From Asterochloris sp. CNOR1 (taxonomy: Eukaryota; Chlorophyta; Trebouxiophyceae; Trebouxiales; Trebouxiaceae): DNA of 64,000 bases. The notes beneath the pieces are model-generated. The model did no database searches. It had not been told where the DNA came from and was given only the letters and a program-made list of their open reading frames with translations. Below are positions 47,803 to 60,000 of this stretch, one piece after another. Location of the stretch: contig OZ017757.1 in the NCBI GenBank assembly GCA_963969365.1, positions 124,001 to 188,000 on the forward strand. The letters are read 5' to 3'. The translations under genes and the position numbers were made by a program. Within the stretch, counting starts at the first letter, position 1; each line of letters starts with the position of its first letter.

Positions 47803-48679
47803 GAAACATCAGCAGATTGGCTCCGCACCTGCAGCAGCAGTGGGACCATGCAGCCAATGCCCACCTGGGCAGGATCATCATCACTCCTCAGAGTGGGAGG
47901 AAGGGCTGGTGGAGCAGCGGCATCTGTAAGACTGGGCAGCCGCACAGGTGGCAGGCAACCGTAAAAAATCGCTCCGATGGCAGGAACTGCCCGTACGATG
48001 CTGACAAAGCAGCCTGCCCCTGCTATGATCTGGCCCACAACCACTCAGAAGTAGCAGCCGAGTGGGACTGGGAGGCCAATGGGGAAAGGACACCAGAGAC
48101 TGTGACGGCAAGCAGCCACTTGAAAGCAACCTGGAGGTGTGGCCTCTGTGGGCACAGTTGGAGCGCCAGTGTGTTGACTGAAACACATGGAAGAGGATGC
48201 CCCCAGTGTGCCCATGAGGCCCGCCGCAAGAAGACAAGGCAGCCCAGCATCAGCAATGGAGCACCACACTTGCTGGCTGAGTGGGACTGGGAAAGCATTG
48301 AGACACATGGCTGGCACCCAGACAAGGTCACTCTGCGCTCGCCAAAGGAGGTGCACTGGGTCGTGAGAGACGAGTGCAAGCTGGGCCTGGTGCACAGTGG
48401 CGGACATCACCCGATGACCGCACTAAATATAACACTGGCTCCCCATTTCCCTCTGGCAAGGCGGTGTGTGCTTGCAACTCCCTGGCTGTGCAGTGCCCAG
48501 AGGCAGCAGACTTGTGGGTTTACGGGGTGAATGGAGAATTGACTCGCAGTGGTGTAGCAGTACAGTCGCACATAGTCGTGGCCTGGAAGGGGCCAGATGG
48601 TAGGCAGTGGCAGCAGATTGTGCAACAAATTGTCAAGAACATGAGAAGACGCTCGATTTTCAAACAGGTTGGGGTATGA
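47803..48679 (+). pseudogene. Zinc-ribbon repeat gene copy A8, frameshifted
   Basis: Repeats 1 and 2 and the start of repeat 3 are in one frame (to 'DECKLGLVHS'), and the rest ('SPFPSGKAVCACNSLAVQC' to the end) is in another frame ending at 48679. At about 48396 'CACAGATGGCAG' of the other copies has become 'CACAGTGGCGG', which accounts for the shift. The usual 'GKSEEQ' beginning is also lost. Repeat 2 keeps its cysteines ('WRCGLCGHSWSA', 'GRGCPQC'). Confidence 0.75.
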
Positions 48680-49593
48680 CTTTTCTTGAAGTGCATTCCC
48701 CTTGCAGACAAACGGATTGTCTTCCTGGTTGCCAATGCATGGTCGGGCACACACAGAAGAGTGCATGTTTGAACCCAAATGTGTGACTGATTCAGTCAGG
48801 ATACTTTGCAGCCTCATGAGCCCCAATGTTCAGCCGGCACACTCTTGCCTCTTCTGCACTGTCCGCAGGCATGCTGGTGAGTGGCAATAGAATTGTAAGA
48901 GCATCAGGCAAATGCAGAGCCTCATGCTATGCCTGTACAGATCTGTTTGTTCAATTCTGGGGCTTGCTGAGATGGCAAAGCAACTGCAGGGCTGCCGGCA
49001 AGCATAGGCCGTGCGTCAGATAAGTACAGATGGCTAATTGTGCACGTATGAAGCCTTCCTGACGTTCGAAGCATTGCGCCTTGCACGAAGATCAGTTGCA
49101 TGCAGGTTTACTACATCACAGCACACAAGAGATCACAGACAAGAGTTCATTCAGAATAACAGCATACAATCACATCTTCAAAACTTGCAGGTTCACACAA
49201 AGGTTCACAGAACAGCCCAAGCCAGATGACTGCCAGCGGGCATGCATTTGAAAATGGGGCCTGAGCGAGGGGTGCAGGCCAAAATTTGAAAAGGCTGTTG
49301 ACAGGTGTGTTTGTATGACACATGTTCCACACCAAAAAGTCCAACAAAACGTAGCATCACAGCCGATCCTGCCTGCTTGGCTGCGAGGCCTGCTGGCACC
49401 TAACTACAGCTCTGGGTCTGACGCTACAGGAACTGGCTTTGTGCACACACTCTCTCAAGTAGGCAGGGGAGTGCAAAACAGTCTGCCACATTTGTGGTCA
49501 GGTCAGCTGCGGTCGGCTAAAGTTGACCTCCAGTGGCGACCTCACCGATCATCAGGTCATGGAGATATATTGGTGAAGCCATGGCAAGGGGTC
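48680..49593. other. Intergenic stretch, no gene recognised
   Basis: This is the 3' side of both the A8 pseudogene and the hexose transporter. It is somewhat more AT-rich than its surroundings, with only short frames. Confidence 0.4.
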
Positions 49594-52500
49594 TCATGCC
49601 ATGTTGCTGCGGGTCACATGGTCAGGGCCAAGAGCGCCAGTGGGGGCCTTCAAAGTTGGGCTGGAGTCAGCGCTGGAGGAGTCGTCAGAGGTGCGGCCGC
49701 CCTTGCCCAGGGTGGACATCTCAGCTGTGGCCTGCCTCTTGTTAGGAACCACCCCGCCAGGGTAGGCAATGCGGCGCCAGGCCCAGTGAGCCCTCTGCCA
49801 GTCGGCGCACTACAGGCATGAAGGGGGTTGCCATCAGTGAAAGTGAAGCTTGAAATGCAAGCAGGGCTGCCAGGGGATTTGAGCATTCAAGGCAGCGCAG
49901 GCATGAAACATGGTGGGCTGCGGGAGTGCCTTGCATAGCACAAAATGGCAATACGGCTTGACTCACTGTGATATGGGGTGCGGTTCAGTAAGCTGACACA
50001 GGCTCTTATTGCTGACCAACCGCACAACATGCAACAGGGCTATTTGCGGTGCAGCACTGTGTAATACAGTGCAGTGCACATATACACAGACCTGTACAAT
50101 TTTGCCCTGCTGGGCAGCATCACGGGCCATGCAGCACAAGCAAGCCATAGATGCTATGCGCTGTCGTATGCCTTGAACAGAGCAACCAGGCATCCACACA
50201 TCAGAGCGGGCAGCACAATTCCCGAGGCTGTTGGGGCACCAGCGCTGGACAACGCACCTCCTCGATGGGCACTCCACGAGTCTCCCTTACAAAGACCCAT
50301 GAGAAGATGAGCGCAATGAACTGGAAGACACCGAAGAAGATGAACTGCAGCCACAGGTACACAAAGGTCAGGACAAAATACGCGCTTGTAGAGACAATGA
50401 GCAATGCAGGGCCCTGGCAGGGCAGACTCAGTAGAGTTTGTAGCCATCATTGCTGTGTGGAGCAGCAGGGTTGCTGGCAGACTAGGTCCTCCCTGGCAGC
50501 AGCCAGCCTGACAGATTTGAAGTGCTGGCTCTGCTTCCAGGTGAGCACAGGTGCAGAGCAGGGCTGCTGGCAGACCAGAGTCTCCATGGCACCAGCTAGC
50601 AGACAGGGTCCTGCAATTGGTGCTCCAAGACAGCTCCAGCCAGGCAGAGCGCAGTGCATGCCACAGGAAGCAGCACTACCATGGCACCCTGGTTGCCATC
50701 AGGGTGATGACTTTAGCCCTGGAGCAGCAGTGCTGCACGGAAGCCTAGATGGCAGCCGACACCAGGGGCTAAGCATTGCCCAACAAGCATGCAGCATGCC
50801 TGTGTGGACTCCAGTAGCTGGTCACATACCGTGTTTGTAGCGCTGACAGGGACTAGGACTGGACGGCCACAAGCACTCACCACGCCGTACTGCATGCTGC
50901 ACATCATGGGCAGGAAGGAGATGGTGACCACGGCGCCCGACATGAGCTGCGTGAACACGGTGATGGACTGGCCAGCTGAGCGGGTGTTTAGGTCATGGAT
51001 TTCTGAGGGGATGAGCCAGCCAATGGGACCCCACCCCCACCCAAAGGAAGTCGAGTAGAGACCAATCTGCAGGGGAAAGGGAGGGGCTCAGCATTGTAAC
51101 AAAGCCTGTGCTTGGCGAAAGCATGCAGTGCATCCAGTCCAGCAACAGGTGCTGTCCACTGTGTCAGATACACAGATACTGCACAATCTGCTGCTCAGCT
51201 GAGCACTGCAAGCTGTGCTCAAGGTGGCTGGTCTGATCAAGCAAGGACATGCAATGCTCACCAGCACCACGGAGGCGATGGAGGCGCCGTATGGGAGGTT
51301 GACCTGCCCTGGGACGTAGGTCTGGGAGAACAAGATGGCCACAGCAAAGTCGGCCATGGTGCCCACTGTTGAAGCTGTCAGCAGCAGCACGCGGCGCCCC
51401 ACCTGCATTGGTCAAGGTACTCAGTGTGTGAGCAATGAGTTCCTGATGTGGCAGCAGGGTCGAGCATGAGCCTGCAGAAGCACAGCTGCCTGGCTGGCTG
51501 CTCCATTGGGTTGCACTGTAGCAATGTTGCCCAGAGTGGACAAGCTCACCCATTTTTGCCAAAGTCGCAGCTGGTGTGCTGCAGCAGAGCAACGTGCAGC
51601 CTCAATGCGCATCAGACTTGCCAAGAGTCAAGCTGGTGTGATGCAGCAGGGGCACTGGCTGCCCACAGTGCACCTTGAGCTTCTCCATCATACAGTTCAC
51701 TCAGCTGCAAAGCAGCGTTGGATCGCCTGCTCACCTTGTCGACAATGCCCACTGTGATGATGGTGGCAATCCACTGCACGCCGTTGACCAGCAGAGCAGC
51801 ATAAAGCTGGCCAGAGGTGCCAGCAGACGCGAAGGCAGTCACGCCGCTGAAAATCTGGGGGGCGAAGAAGCTGATAGCGTTCACTCTGCAGCAGGCAGGG
51901 TATGCAGGTGAAAGGCAGGCCTTGCAGAGTAGCAGGTGCACAGCCACCATGACAGGCATCAGGCAGAGCAGCTGGTGCAGCCTTCAGAGTCTTGCTTTCT
52001 GATCATGCTTTTGAGAAGTGCCACAGGGCATGTCAGGGCTGTGTGGGCATGTCAGGCAGGCAGCGCGGCTCCAGACAACTGTGCGGCACCCTGCAACTGT
52101 GACTTACCCACTCCACTGCTGGAAGAAGGGCATGGCGATGGCCAGTATGAGCTGGGGACGGTTATGGCGCCTGCATGGAAGAAGGGGACAGGTCAGCGTG
52201 GCGCACAGACACACGCTTGTAGCACTCAATCATCAGCAGCGGTGCCGCCTTAGTCGATGTGAGCATACAAGCTAAGGCTTGCCCTCAGTAGGGGTCAGCA
52301 TACGGGTTAAGCCACCCCCTCAGTGGTTGTGAGCCTACAGGCTGAGGCACCATGTCCAGAGCAACCTGGGCACGGGCAGCCCCTGTGACTGACAAAGGAC
52401 CCAGTCACCCAGTCAAGTCAGCAAGCCCGCTGAAGCTGTGAACGCGCGCGACCCCTGTGAGTCAACAAGGACCCACAAAAGGCCGCCCCTTTATAGGGTG

Positions 52501-55500
52501 CCCAATGGGCTGGCCCCGTAGGGCCACGTCATGGGCTCATGCACCACTGTGGCATGCAGACACTACAGCCAACTCCCACCTTCAAGCTGACCTTGCCTGA
52601 CAGCATGTTGCAAGGGGCTGCTGCCTTCCTCACCCAGCACAACATGTTCAGTCAGCGGCCCCACCCATATATGTCAGACCACCAAGCTGCTCTCACTTGA
52701 AGATGGCCCTCCAGGGGTTGGCTGCTGTCTTTGTGACCTCGTTTGCCAGCACGATGGTCTCAAACTCGACATCCACATCCTGGGTGCCGCGAATGCGCCT
52801 GAGCACCTGCCGCCCCTTGTCAAAGTGGCCGCGCTCCACCAGACTGTTGGGGGTCTCGGGCAGGAAGAGGCCGCCTGCAAAGGGCAGCCTGACAACTCTG
52901 AAGAAGTCATCAGATTTGGGAAATGTTGAGCTTGGGAATCACTCAGGTCCCCAGCTGTGTGCCTGCAGTGGAGATTGGCAGCCAAGGCTTCCCCAGGTAG
53001 GCTGTTGAGGCAGAAGCAGGCTGCCTGCAGCAAGAGGCGTTGCCCCAGCTTGCTCATGTCTGTTGCCATGCTGAGAGAGCTGTATGTGAGCCTGGCCCCT
53101 GTAGCATGAGCTCCTGCAGTGCTCTGCACGTCTCCTGCCCTGCACCATCCTGGGCATGACCAGACTGCATTGGTCACTATAGGCTGCTGCAATGCAGACA
53201 ACAATGAATGTTGGCAATACGCAAGCCTCTGGCCCACAGCCCTGCGCACCTAGCAGGAGGATGGTTCCAGGGATAGCTGCCAGGCCAAGAGAGATCCTCC
53301 AGCCCCAGTAGAGGTTGATTGTGCCAATGTTGATGGCGCTGGCCACAACGATGCCTGTGATGGTGCCGCACTGCACCAGCGCATTCAGGGGGCCTCTCCA
53401 CCTGGGAGGGGCCACCTCTGCTGTGTAGATGAAGGCGCCTGCAGTGCAGGCAGTGGCACAGCCTCAGAGAACACCTCTGCTGTGTAGATGAAGGCGCCTG
53501 CCGGTGTCCTGACTCTGTTCACCAGCAGAAAGCAGCTGTGCAGTGGGGCACATGGTGCAGCTGGTTGTCAGGGCTGAACGGCAGCTCAATGCATCATGCA
53601 GCAGAAAGCAGCAGCTCACATGAACTGCCACTGGCCCTCAACGTGCTCAAGCTATGCCACACCATATCACAAGACCGTTGTGCATGTTGCTTGCAGCAGG
53701 TGGTGCAAAGCATGCCATTCCCCTTGGGTGCAGGACTCATCGACTCACAGTGGTCGCCAAAGCCCACGCCAATGCCCCAGAAGATGCGGCCTAGGAAGAT
53801 CATGGACAGAGTGTTGGAGTGAGAGCCAGCCTGGAGCCCAGCGCCGATGAAGTAAGCCTGCAAAACAAGCTGGCAGATAAGCCTGCAATCAATCTGCTTT
53901 GTGGGCCAAGAGCGACACTCAAGACACCCTCAGCCAGTAGCCTTCAGCTGTGCTGCCATAAGACACTCACCACGCCAGCGATGATCATGGACCTGCAGTA
54001 AACTGAATGTCTGTTACTACAGGCAGGCTGCAACACAGAAACAGGTGCAATCTGCTTCTCAGTCTGTACACTAAAGCAAAGCCCACAGAGGCAAGGGCAG
54101 TCAGCAGCCTGAGCCGCGCTGCTGCCGCACTTGCTTGAGCTGTGAGAGCATTTCATCATCTGTGCAGCATGGCAGCAGCCCACAAAGGCAAGGGCAAACA
54201 GCAGCCTGACCTGCTGAGCTGCCACGCTGCTCTTGTCTAAGAGATTGCAGCAGTAGCTTGAGGCTGCACAAGACCTCCTTCTAACCCACTATGCAAAACA
54301 AGCTTGTGCCCCACCTGGTACGTCCCCAGTGCTGTGTAAACCAAGAGGCTGGCAAGGAAGCCAGGGCACCAGTGAAGTGCATGATGGCTGCAGCAGGGCA
54401 AGTTGTAGGGTTTAGGAAAGGAGCTACTACTCAGCAGCTGTCACAGCACGTGATGGGCACAGCAGGTGCAGTGCAACACAAGGTCAGCTGCAAGCATGAG
54501 AGTTCGCTCACAAGTGCAAAGGCAAAGTGCAATGGCAGACTCTGGCATCGACCACAGCTCTGAATGTGCCCACTGCACTGCTGCATTCAGCAGCAGCCCT
54601 GGCGACGGATGCCGCTCAGAAACGTCTCACCTGAGTAAGTTGAAAGCACGCGTGAGTTGTAGCGGCAGTAAAAGTTGCCCCCATGCTGCCCTTGTACGTC
54701 AGGGAAGTAGAACTTCAAAAACTGAGGGAAGGACTCAACACCCCCGGTGATGCCTCTGCACAGCAGGGGCTCAGTGTGTATCCTCTGCGGCTGTGGCTGC
54801 TGCACACGCTTCTGCTGCATGGGTCAGCGCATCAATGAGATGACAGACGTTGCATGGTCAGACAGTTCAAGCTTACCCGTCGTAGCCAAAGAGGAGGCCG
54901 CCAGATGCAGCCACTACGCAGGCCAGAATCACAAAGATGGTGCACTTGGCATCAACATCCTGCAGGGCAGGTGGATAGGCAAGATCAGAGACGAAGCCTG
55001 CTGCAGGAAGCTGAGCTGATCCCATTGCTGCCACAGGCGCCCTGCAACACAATGCGCAGCTAGTGCAATTGTCTGGTTAAAGACAGGCTTGTGCTCTGTG
55101 CAGCTATTGTCAAGGAGGCCCATTGGCGGCTTGCAGTAGTTGACATCAAAGCATTGGCTCCAGGAGAGCTGCAAATTGGTAAGAGGGCGAGGTGATGTGG
55201 ACCAGAATGCAGCAGCCGCCGCAGCTGTACAGCCATGTATCCTGCTGCCTTCGAGCTGAGCTGAGCACTCTGCTGCTGTTAGCAGCCCTTGCTGCTGTGA
55301 GCACCCCTTGCTGCTGCTGGCACAGTCATGCATGATGTGACATGTCTCACGGCGTCCCTTTTTGGGTAGTCCCTCCAAAAAGGGGCAGGCCCCCCCTTCG
55401 GGTCTGACAGCAATGCATGGCCACCACTTGGGCAGCCTGGAGGCTATGATGATGGCGAAGCAGCGCTTTGCCAGCCAGCTTCCAAACAGTGGTCAAAGAC

Positions 55501-55741
55501 ATCAGGCATTTTGCAAGCTGCACCTGGGTTGTCAGCCAAGCAGCCCATCCCTTCCATATTGGACCACTAAGTGGACACAGTAATAGACAGGCTTGGAATG
55601 CTTGCCAGGTGAAAAGGCGACCAGAGTTACACCACTCACCACAACACCAGCTGCAATGCGCTCCAGTTCAGCCTGTGACCGCTGGCCCTTTGCTGCAGGT
55701 GTTGTAGCTACTGGACCATCAGCACTCTTGCCCACAGCCAT
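49594..55741 (-). CDS. Hexose/proton symporter of the STP/HUP type (MFS)
   Basis: This plasma-membrane sugar uptake carrier should have 12 transmembrane segments. Fourteen exons join in phase: 55741-55640, 54959-54877, 54755-54631, 54387-54315, 53992-53971 (22 bases), 53857-53749, 53438-53250, 52874-52697, 52170-52108, 51885-51735, 51402-51262, 51066-50881, 50344-50258 and 49809-49594. They total 1725 bases, or 574 residues. Family marks in order are 'GGLLFGYDGGITGGVESF', 'GRTRSM' after TM2, 'FLPETPNSLVERG', 'FFQQWSGVNAISFFAP', 'VDKVGRR', 'GWGPIGWLIPSEI' and 'ETRGVPIEE', then a Ser-rich tail. The N-terminus is longer than in HUP1. Substrate (glucose or another monosaccharide) cannot be told from sequence alone. 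Confidence 0.93.
53412..53502 (-). repeat. Echo of transporter exon 7 5' edge
   Basis: The 29 bases at 53415-53443 that span the exon 7 acceptor recur at 53471-53499 exactly, 56 bases upstream in transcript sense, starting with 'ACCTCTGCTGTGTAGATGAA'. Confidence 0.85.
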
Positions 55742-57008
55742 GATCGTCCTCTCGAGAGATCGGCTTTGACCTTGTGTGGACCCGCTCTGTGGGATGCTCT
55801 GTGAATGCAGACAACTGTAAGAAACAGCCCGGTAGACAATAAGAGGAGGCTTATGTCTGCAGATATGGGCTTAGTAAGCCCTGGATCTGCAAAAAGTCTG
55901 TTGACTTCTCATCATTGGCCGGCTGAGAAACCCACTTGGAATGCCATCATTTATGCCAGACCCTTTGCCAAAGCAATGCGGGGCTGCAGAGATGAAGGCT
56001 GAACTTCCACCTCATATTTCTTCCACCTGATGTTACATATATATCTGACAAGGCACAGCAGCAAGAGCTGCCAAATGGCTGGACCATTGAGTTCAAAGAA
56101 AGAAGTCGCAGCAAAATTCAGGGTCTGCCTTGCCACCTTGTGACAGTGCAGGCACGTGATTGGACAAATGAGCTGCTGGTCATAGAACGCCGCTGCAATC
56201 CAAGCCATGCCACATGACTGCTCATAGGCATGACCTCTCTTTATCATCCCCTGCTGCCAAGAGGCCTGCCCTGAAGGCTGCATGCCAGTAGAGTATGCTG
56301 CTTGGCTGTGTTTGCAGCCAAATCTCTGCTGTTGAGCTGAATGCTTAGCATGGGTGAAGGGCTGAGGTCAGCACGGCAGGTGCTAGCCCAGGCATTGGCA
56401 CAAGCTGTCCAATGCAAGGGTGGCAAACGTGAAGAGACGGGCTCGCCTGCTGCTGCGCAGGCACTGTGAGACACAGATAGTCCTGCTGCTGCACAGCTAA
56501 AAGGCCATGCTGACAGACACTAGCAGTTCAGCTGCCTCATAATTGGATGCCTGCTGTCCAGGGTGCACACGGAAAGCCATGCCCCAGGCCCATCTGCTCA
56601 TGCAGCTGGCTGCCCCAGGCTGCACAACATGCACTGATGGTGCCCTGCATTGCACACTTCTTGCGTGCCTGTGCTGGCCTGCTACCTGGGCAACTTGCAC
56701 TGAGGCATGATGCCACAGGTGATGCTGTAGACATGTCATTTGGCAGAGTAAGGGGGCTTCAGGTGCTGGTCAGTGGCAGCACATCACTGTGGCTAAAGTT
56801 GGCAGGCTGTTGTCCTTCTATCCAAAGAAGTGGAGTATTTGCCGCTGCAAGAGCAAGACCAACAGCAGAGCGCAGCTTGGCACACACGTCAAGAAGTGCA
56901 TTATGGACGCGTGCTTACGTTCCTGCTGCTCGAGAGCGGGAACCAATAGGTTGCCCTGATCCCTGTACCCAGCTGCACCGGGCGATCCTGAAGGTCCAGC
57001 CATCCTAG
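55742..57008. promoter_or_regulatory. Divergent intergenic region between the transporter and ORC3
   Basis: About 1.27 kb separates the transporter start on minus from the ORC3 start on plus, so both promoters should lie here. No TATA box or other element can be named with confidence. Open frames on both strands lack motifs. Confidence 0.35.
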
Positions 57009-60000
57009 ATGGATCTGGCAGGCGCAGACGCCCAAGAGGAGGATGATCAAACGCTGCAGCACAGCGCCTTTGAGGTGCTGCGCGACATGCCCAATCCCGC
57101 TTCTGACAGGGTGCAGAAGGCGCAGGCCGCCAGGGGCGTCGACCCCCAGCAGCTGGTGCTGCAAGGTGTGCGGGCAGAGCTGTGCTCCTGGTCATGCTGT
57201 AGCATCCTGTGCGCTACTGTTACTGGATGCTATTGCTGCTGCAGAGCACCTGCTGGCCGCCTTCTCCCTATCAGAGAAAGGGGAGGACAGGGAATATCAG
57301 CAGCAACGCTTGGATGCTTGCCAAGCCTGCTGGGATAGCCTGGCCAGTCACATGGAGGTCAGCAATGCCTTTGCAGGCCGCAGCAGCCAGACTGTGGTGC
57401 CACTGCCCCTGGCTATGCCGAAGGCACCAAACATTTTGCAAAGCAGTCCACAAAAGTGTACACACAACCAACGCAGTGTAGGCTGGGGAGCCTGAGGTGT
57501 TGCTTTGCAGGCAGCGTTGGCGGCCACTGACCATTGACCTTGCACCAGCAGATGCTGCATCTGCCTTCAGCATCTGGGCTGGACCCCATGTACCACATGC
57601 GCCCCTGCAGGCAGTGCTGGCGGCCACTGATCAGCAGACCTTTGCGACGCTGATGGAGTTTGTAGCAACCCAGCACCAGCGCAGCCTGGACGCAGAGGCT
57701 GGGGCCAGGGGGCGCCATCGGCTGCCCACAGCCCTCACCTTTGCGGGGGGCGTCAATTCGGCTGACCATGCCAAGACGTTCCCTACTCTGGCGCAGCTGC
57801 TGCGAGACCAGGTAGGCCGTGCTGATGGCTGCTTGCCTCTGCCAGCGAGCAAGAAGAGTCTGATTGCACCGCCCAGGTAAAAGCCAGGGAACGTCAGGGG
57901 CACTTTTCACTTTGCAGTCTGCTTAGCCTGCTGAGAGCCATAACGTCCTGCTGTGCCTCCCAGCCTTAGAAGGCTGACCTGCTGAGAGCCCATAGCCTTG
58001 ACATGACGTTGTTCCTCACAGCCTTCAGGGTGGTTCAGTGCTGACAGCGCAGTTGGCTGGACTGCGCTGTGCCCCTCTGATTTAAGAGCGCTTGAATGCG
58101 AATGGGCCACTGCTGGAATCTGGGCTGTTTCTCCCAGCCTTGGGAATGCTGATTTGCACAGGGGCCATTGCCATGACACTGTAGTGCTTCTCACAGCCCT
58201 TGGGGATCTGGATTGCAGAGAGGCCATGATTGGACACTGTGCAATCCTCCCAGCCCTGGAAGTTGTGGACTGTGAAGAGGCCTTGACTGGACACTGTGCT
58301 GTTTCTGGAGCCATTGGAGTGCTGGAATCCTGACACTCCATGGCTGGACGTTGTGTTGTTCCTGCTAAGGAGGATACTGTATTGTAGAGGGCATGTGTAT
58401 AGAGCAAAACAGGATCTTGAAGCTGGCCAAGCTTCCCCCAAAATCACCCTACATGCTTGCGGGAATCAGTACATCCAAAGCTTCACGCACGCTGTGTGCA
58501 GGGCTGCCATGTGGCACTGTTGCAGTCAGGCTGCCTTGGTGCTGGGACTGGGGTGGCCCTAGCACTGAACGCCATCATGCGCCAGTTCAGTGGGCGGGAG
58601 ACAGACGCAGATGATTTGCTGGTGGGCATGGACTAATTTTTTGTATGGCACATCTGGTCGTGTCCAGGCTTCAAGCCACTTGCGTGTCGGCTCAGACTGA
58701 GGCTTTCTTCTTGCACATGCCTGCATGCAAATCATGCTGGACTGCTGCCTGAGGGTGAAAGTTGTGATTGTGGCACCTGTGGCGGCCCATATGCTCGGGG
58801 TGGCTGTCACCTGATGCACCGGCAGCCACTCAGTTGCCGGCAGCGCTATAGGCTGCAGATGCTGCAACCCTGGTACAAAATGCGCTGGCTGGCACTCAGT
58901 CTCTGCCAGTCTTTGTGTGCTGCAGGCGCTGCAAGCCTGGTACCGGGATGCCTTGGCTGGCACAGCGCCCATGCACCCATCCACAGCAGCGGCGGCAGGG
59001 CTGGACCTGATGAGCTCCCCGCTGGGCAGGCTGCAGCTGCAGTCGCCAGACTGGCACACGCAAAGCGGCCCCGCCACAGGCGCGGCGGCCACAGGCATTA
59101 CACAGGGGGCCAGGCAGCAGCCCGCTGATAGTGACCCTCAGGGCAGAGAGCTGGAGTCGTCGCACAGGAGCACACAGGAGGCTCCTGCCACAAGCACTGC
59201 GGCTGGAAGCAGGACGCGGGGAACCAGGCAGCAGCCTGCTGACAGTGATTCGCAGAGCAGAGAAGGCCAGGCTGACGCTGAGTCTGCTGCCGCAGCAGAT
59301 GGTGTCCTGTCACCCCTGGAGCGCCTTAGGCTGCAGACGCCAGCCACCGCCAGGGTCAGGCCTCCTACCCGTGCCCTGACAATTGGCGAGGTGTGCTGCC
59401 TGCACACCCTCACCTGCATGGCTCACATGCCTGATGCTCGAAGTGCATGGCAGGTCTGACAACGGCTTGCCTGAAAGTGTGCTCTCTGTGTCAGTCATAT
59501 ATGCCATCAATGGGACAGCCGGCACCTGCCACACTGAAGTAGAGCCACATCTAGCAACTCCTATGTGGCAGCATGACAGGACCACAGAAAAGCAATTTCT
59601 GCTGTAGCCGACTTCTTGGGCTCTGTCTGCAGGCAGCTGCAGCTGTGAGGCCCAGAAATCGGCCCCTGGTCGTCATGTTGGAGGGGGCTGAGGGGACAGG
59701 TGCATCGGCCCTGAAAGATCTGATCATCCTGCTGGCAGAGGTGTGCCCCTGCTTGCTTCAACATAACATGGTCCCATTGAGGGCTTTGCAAGTCCTGCAT
59801 AGCTGCAGCTTCCGGAGAGCGCAACACTGGGCACTTCTGGGGCTCTGTATGCTTTTGCAGCCCGCTGTCGCATGTTTGCAAGCTGCAAACATCCAGGCTG
59901 CCGGTGCAGGTGCACAGCCAGCTGCCTGTTGTGCTGGTGATGGGCATGTCTACCTCGGCCGCGGCGCTACAGCAGTTGTTACCCCTGGCTGTGGTGGACC

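Larger units (their letters stand above)
45430..48700. repeat. Duplicated unit M4, inverted relative to M1-M3
   Basis: Here the ORC3 tail is on the minus strand (46440 to 45560) and the zinc-ribbon gene on plus (47.8-48.7 kb), with the same spacer between them. Unit M4 therefore meets M3 in opposite orientation at about 45.41-45.43 kb. Confidence 0.65.

Noticed and set aside
34100-48700. LTR retrotransposon or DNA transposon carrying the zinc-ribbon gene
   Set aside because: No reverse transcriptase, integrase or transposase motif, no terminal repeats and no target-site duplication were seen; unit ends follow segmental duplication instead.
55951-56283. 110-codon minus-strand frame between the transporter and ORC3
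   Set aside because: A hydrophobic patch alone is not evidence; no motif, no homologous copy and no splice context.
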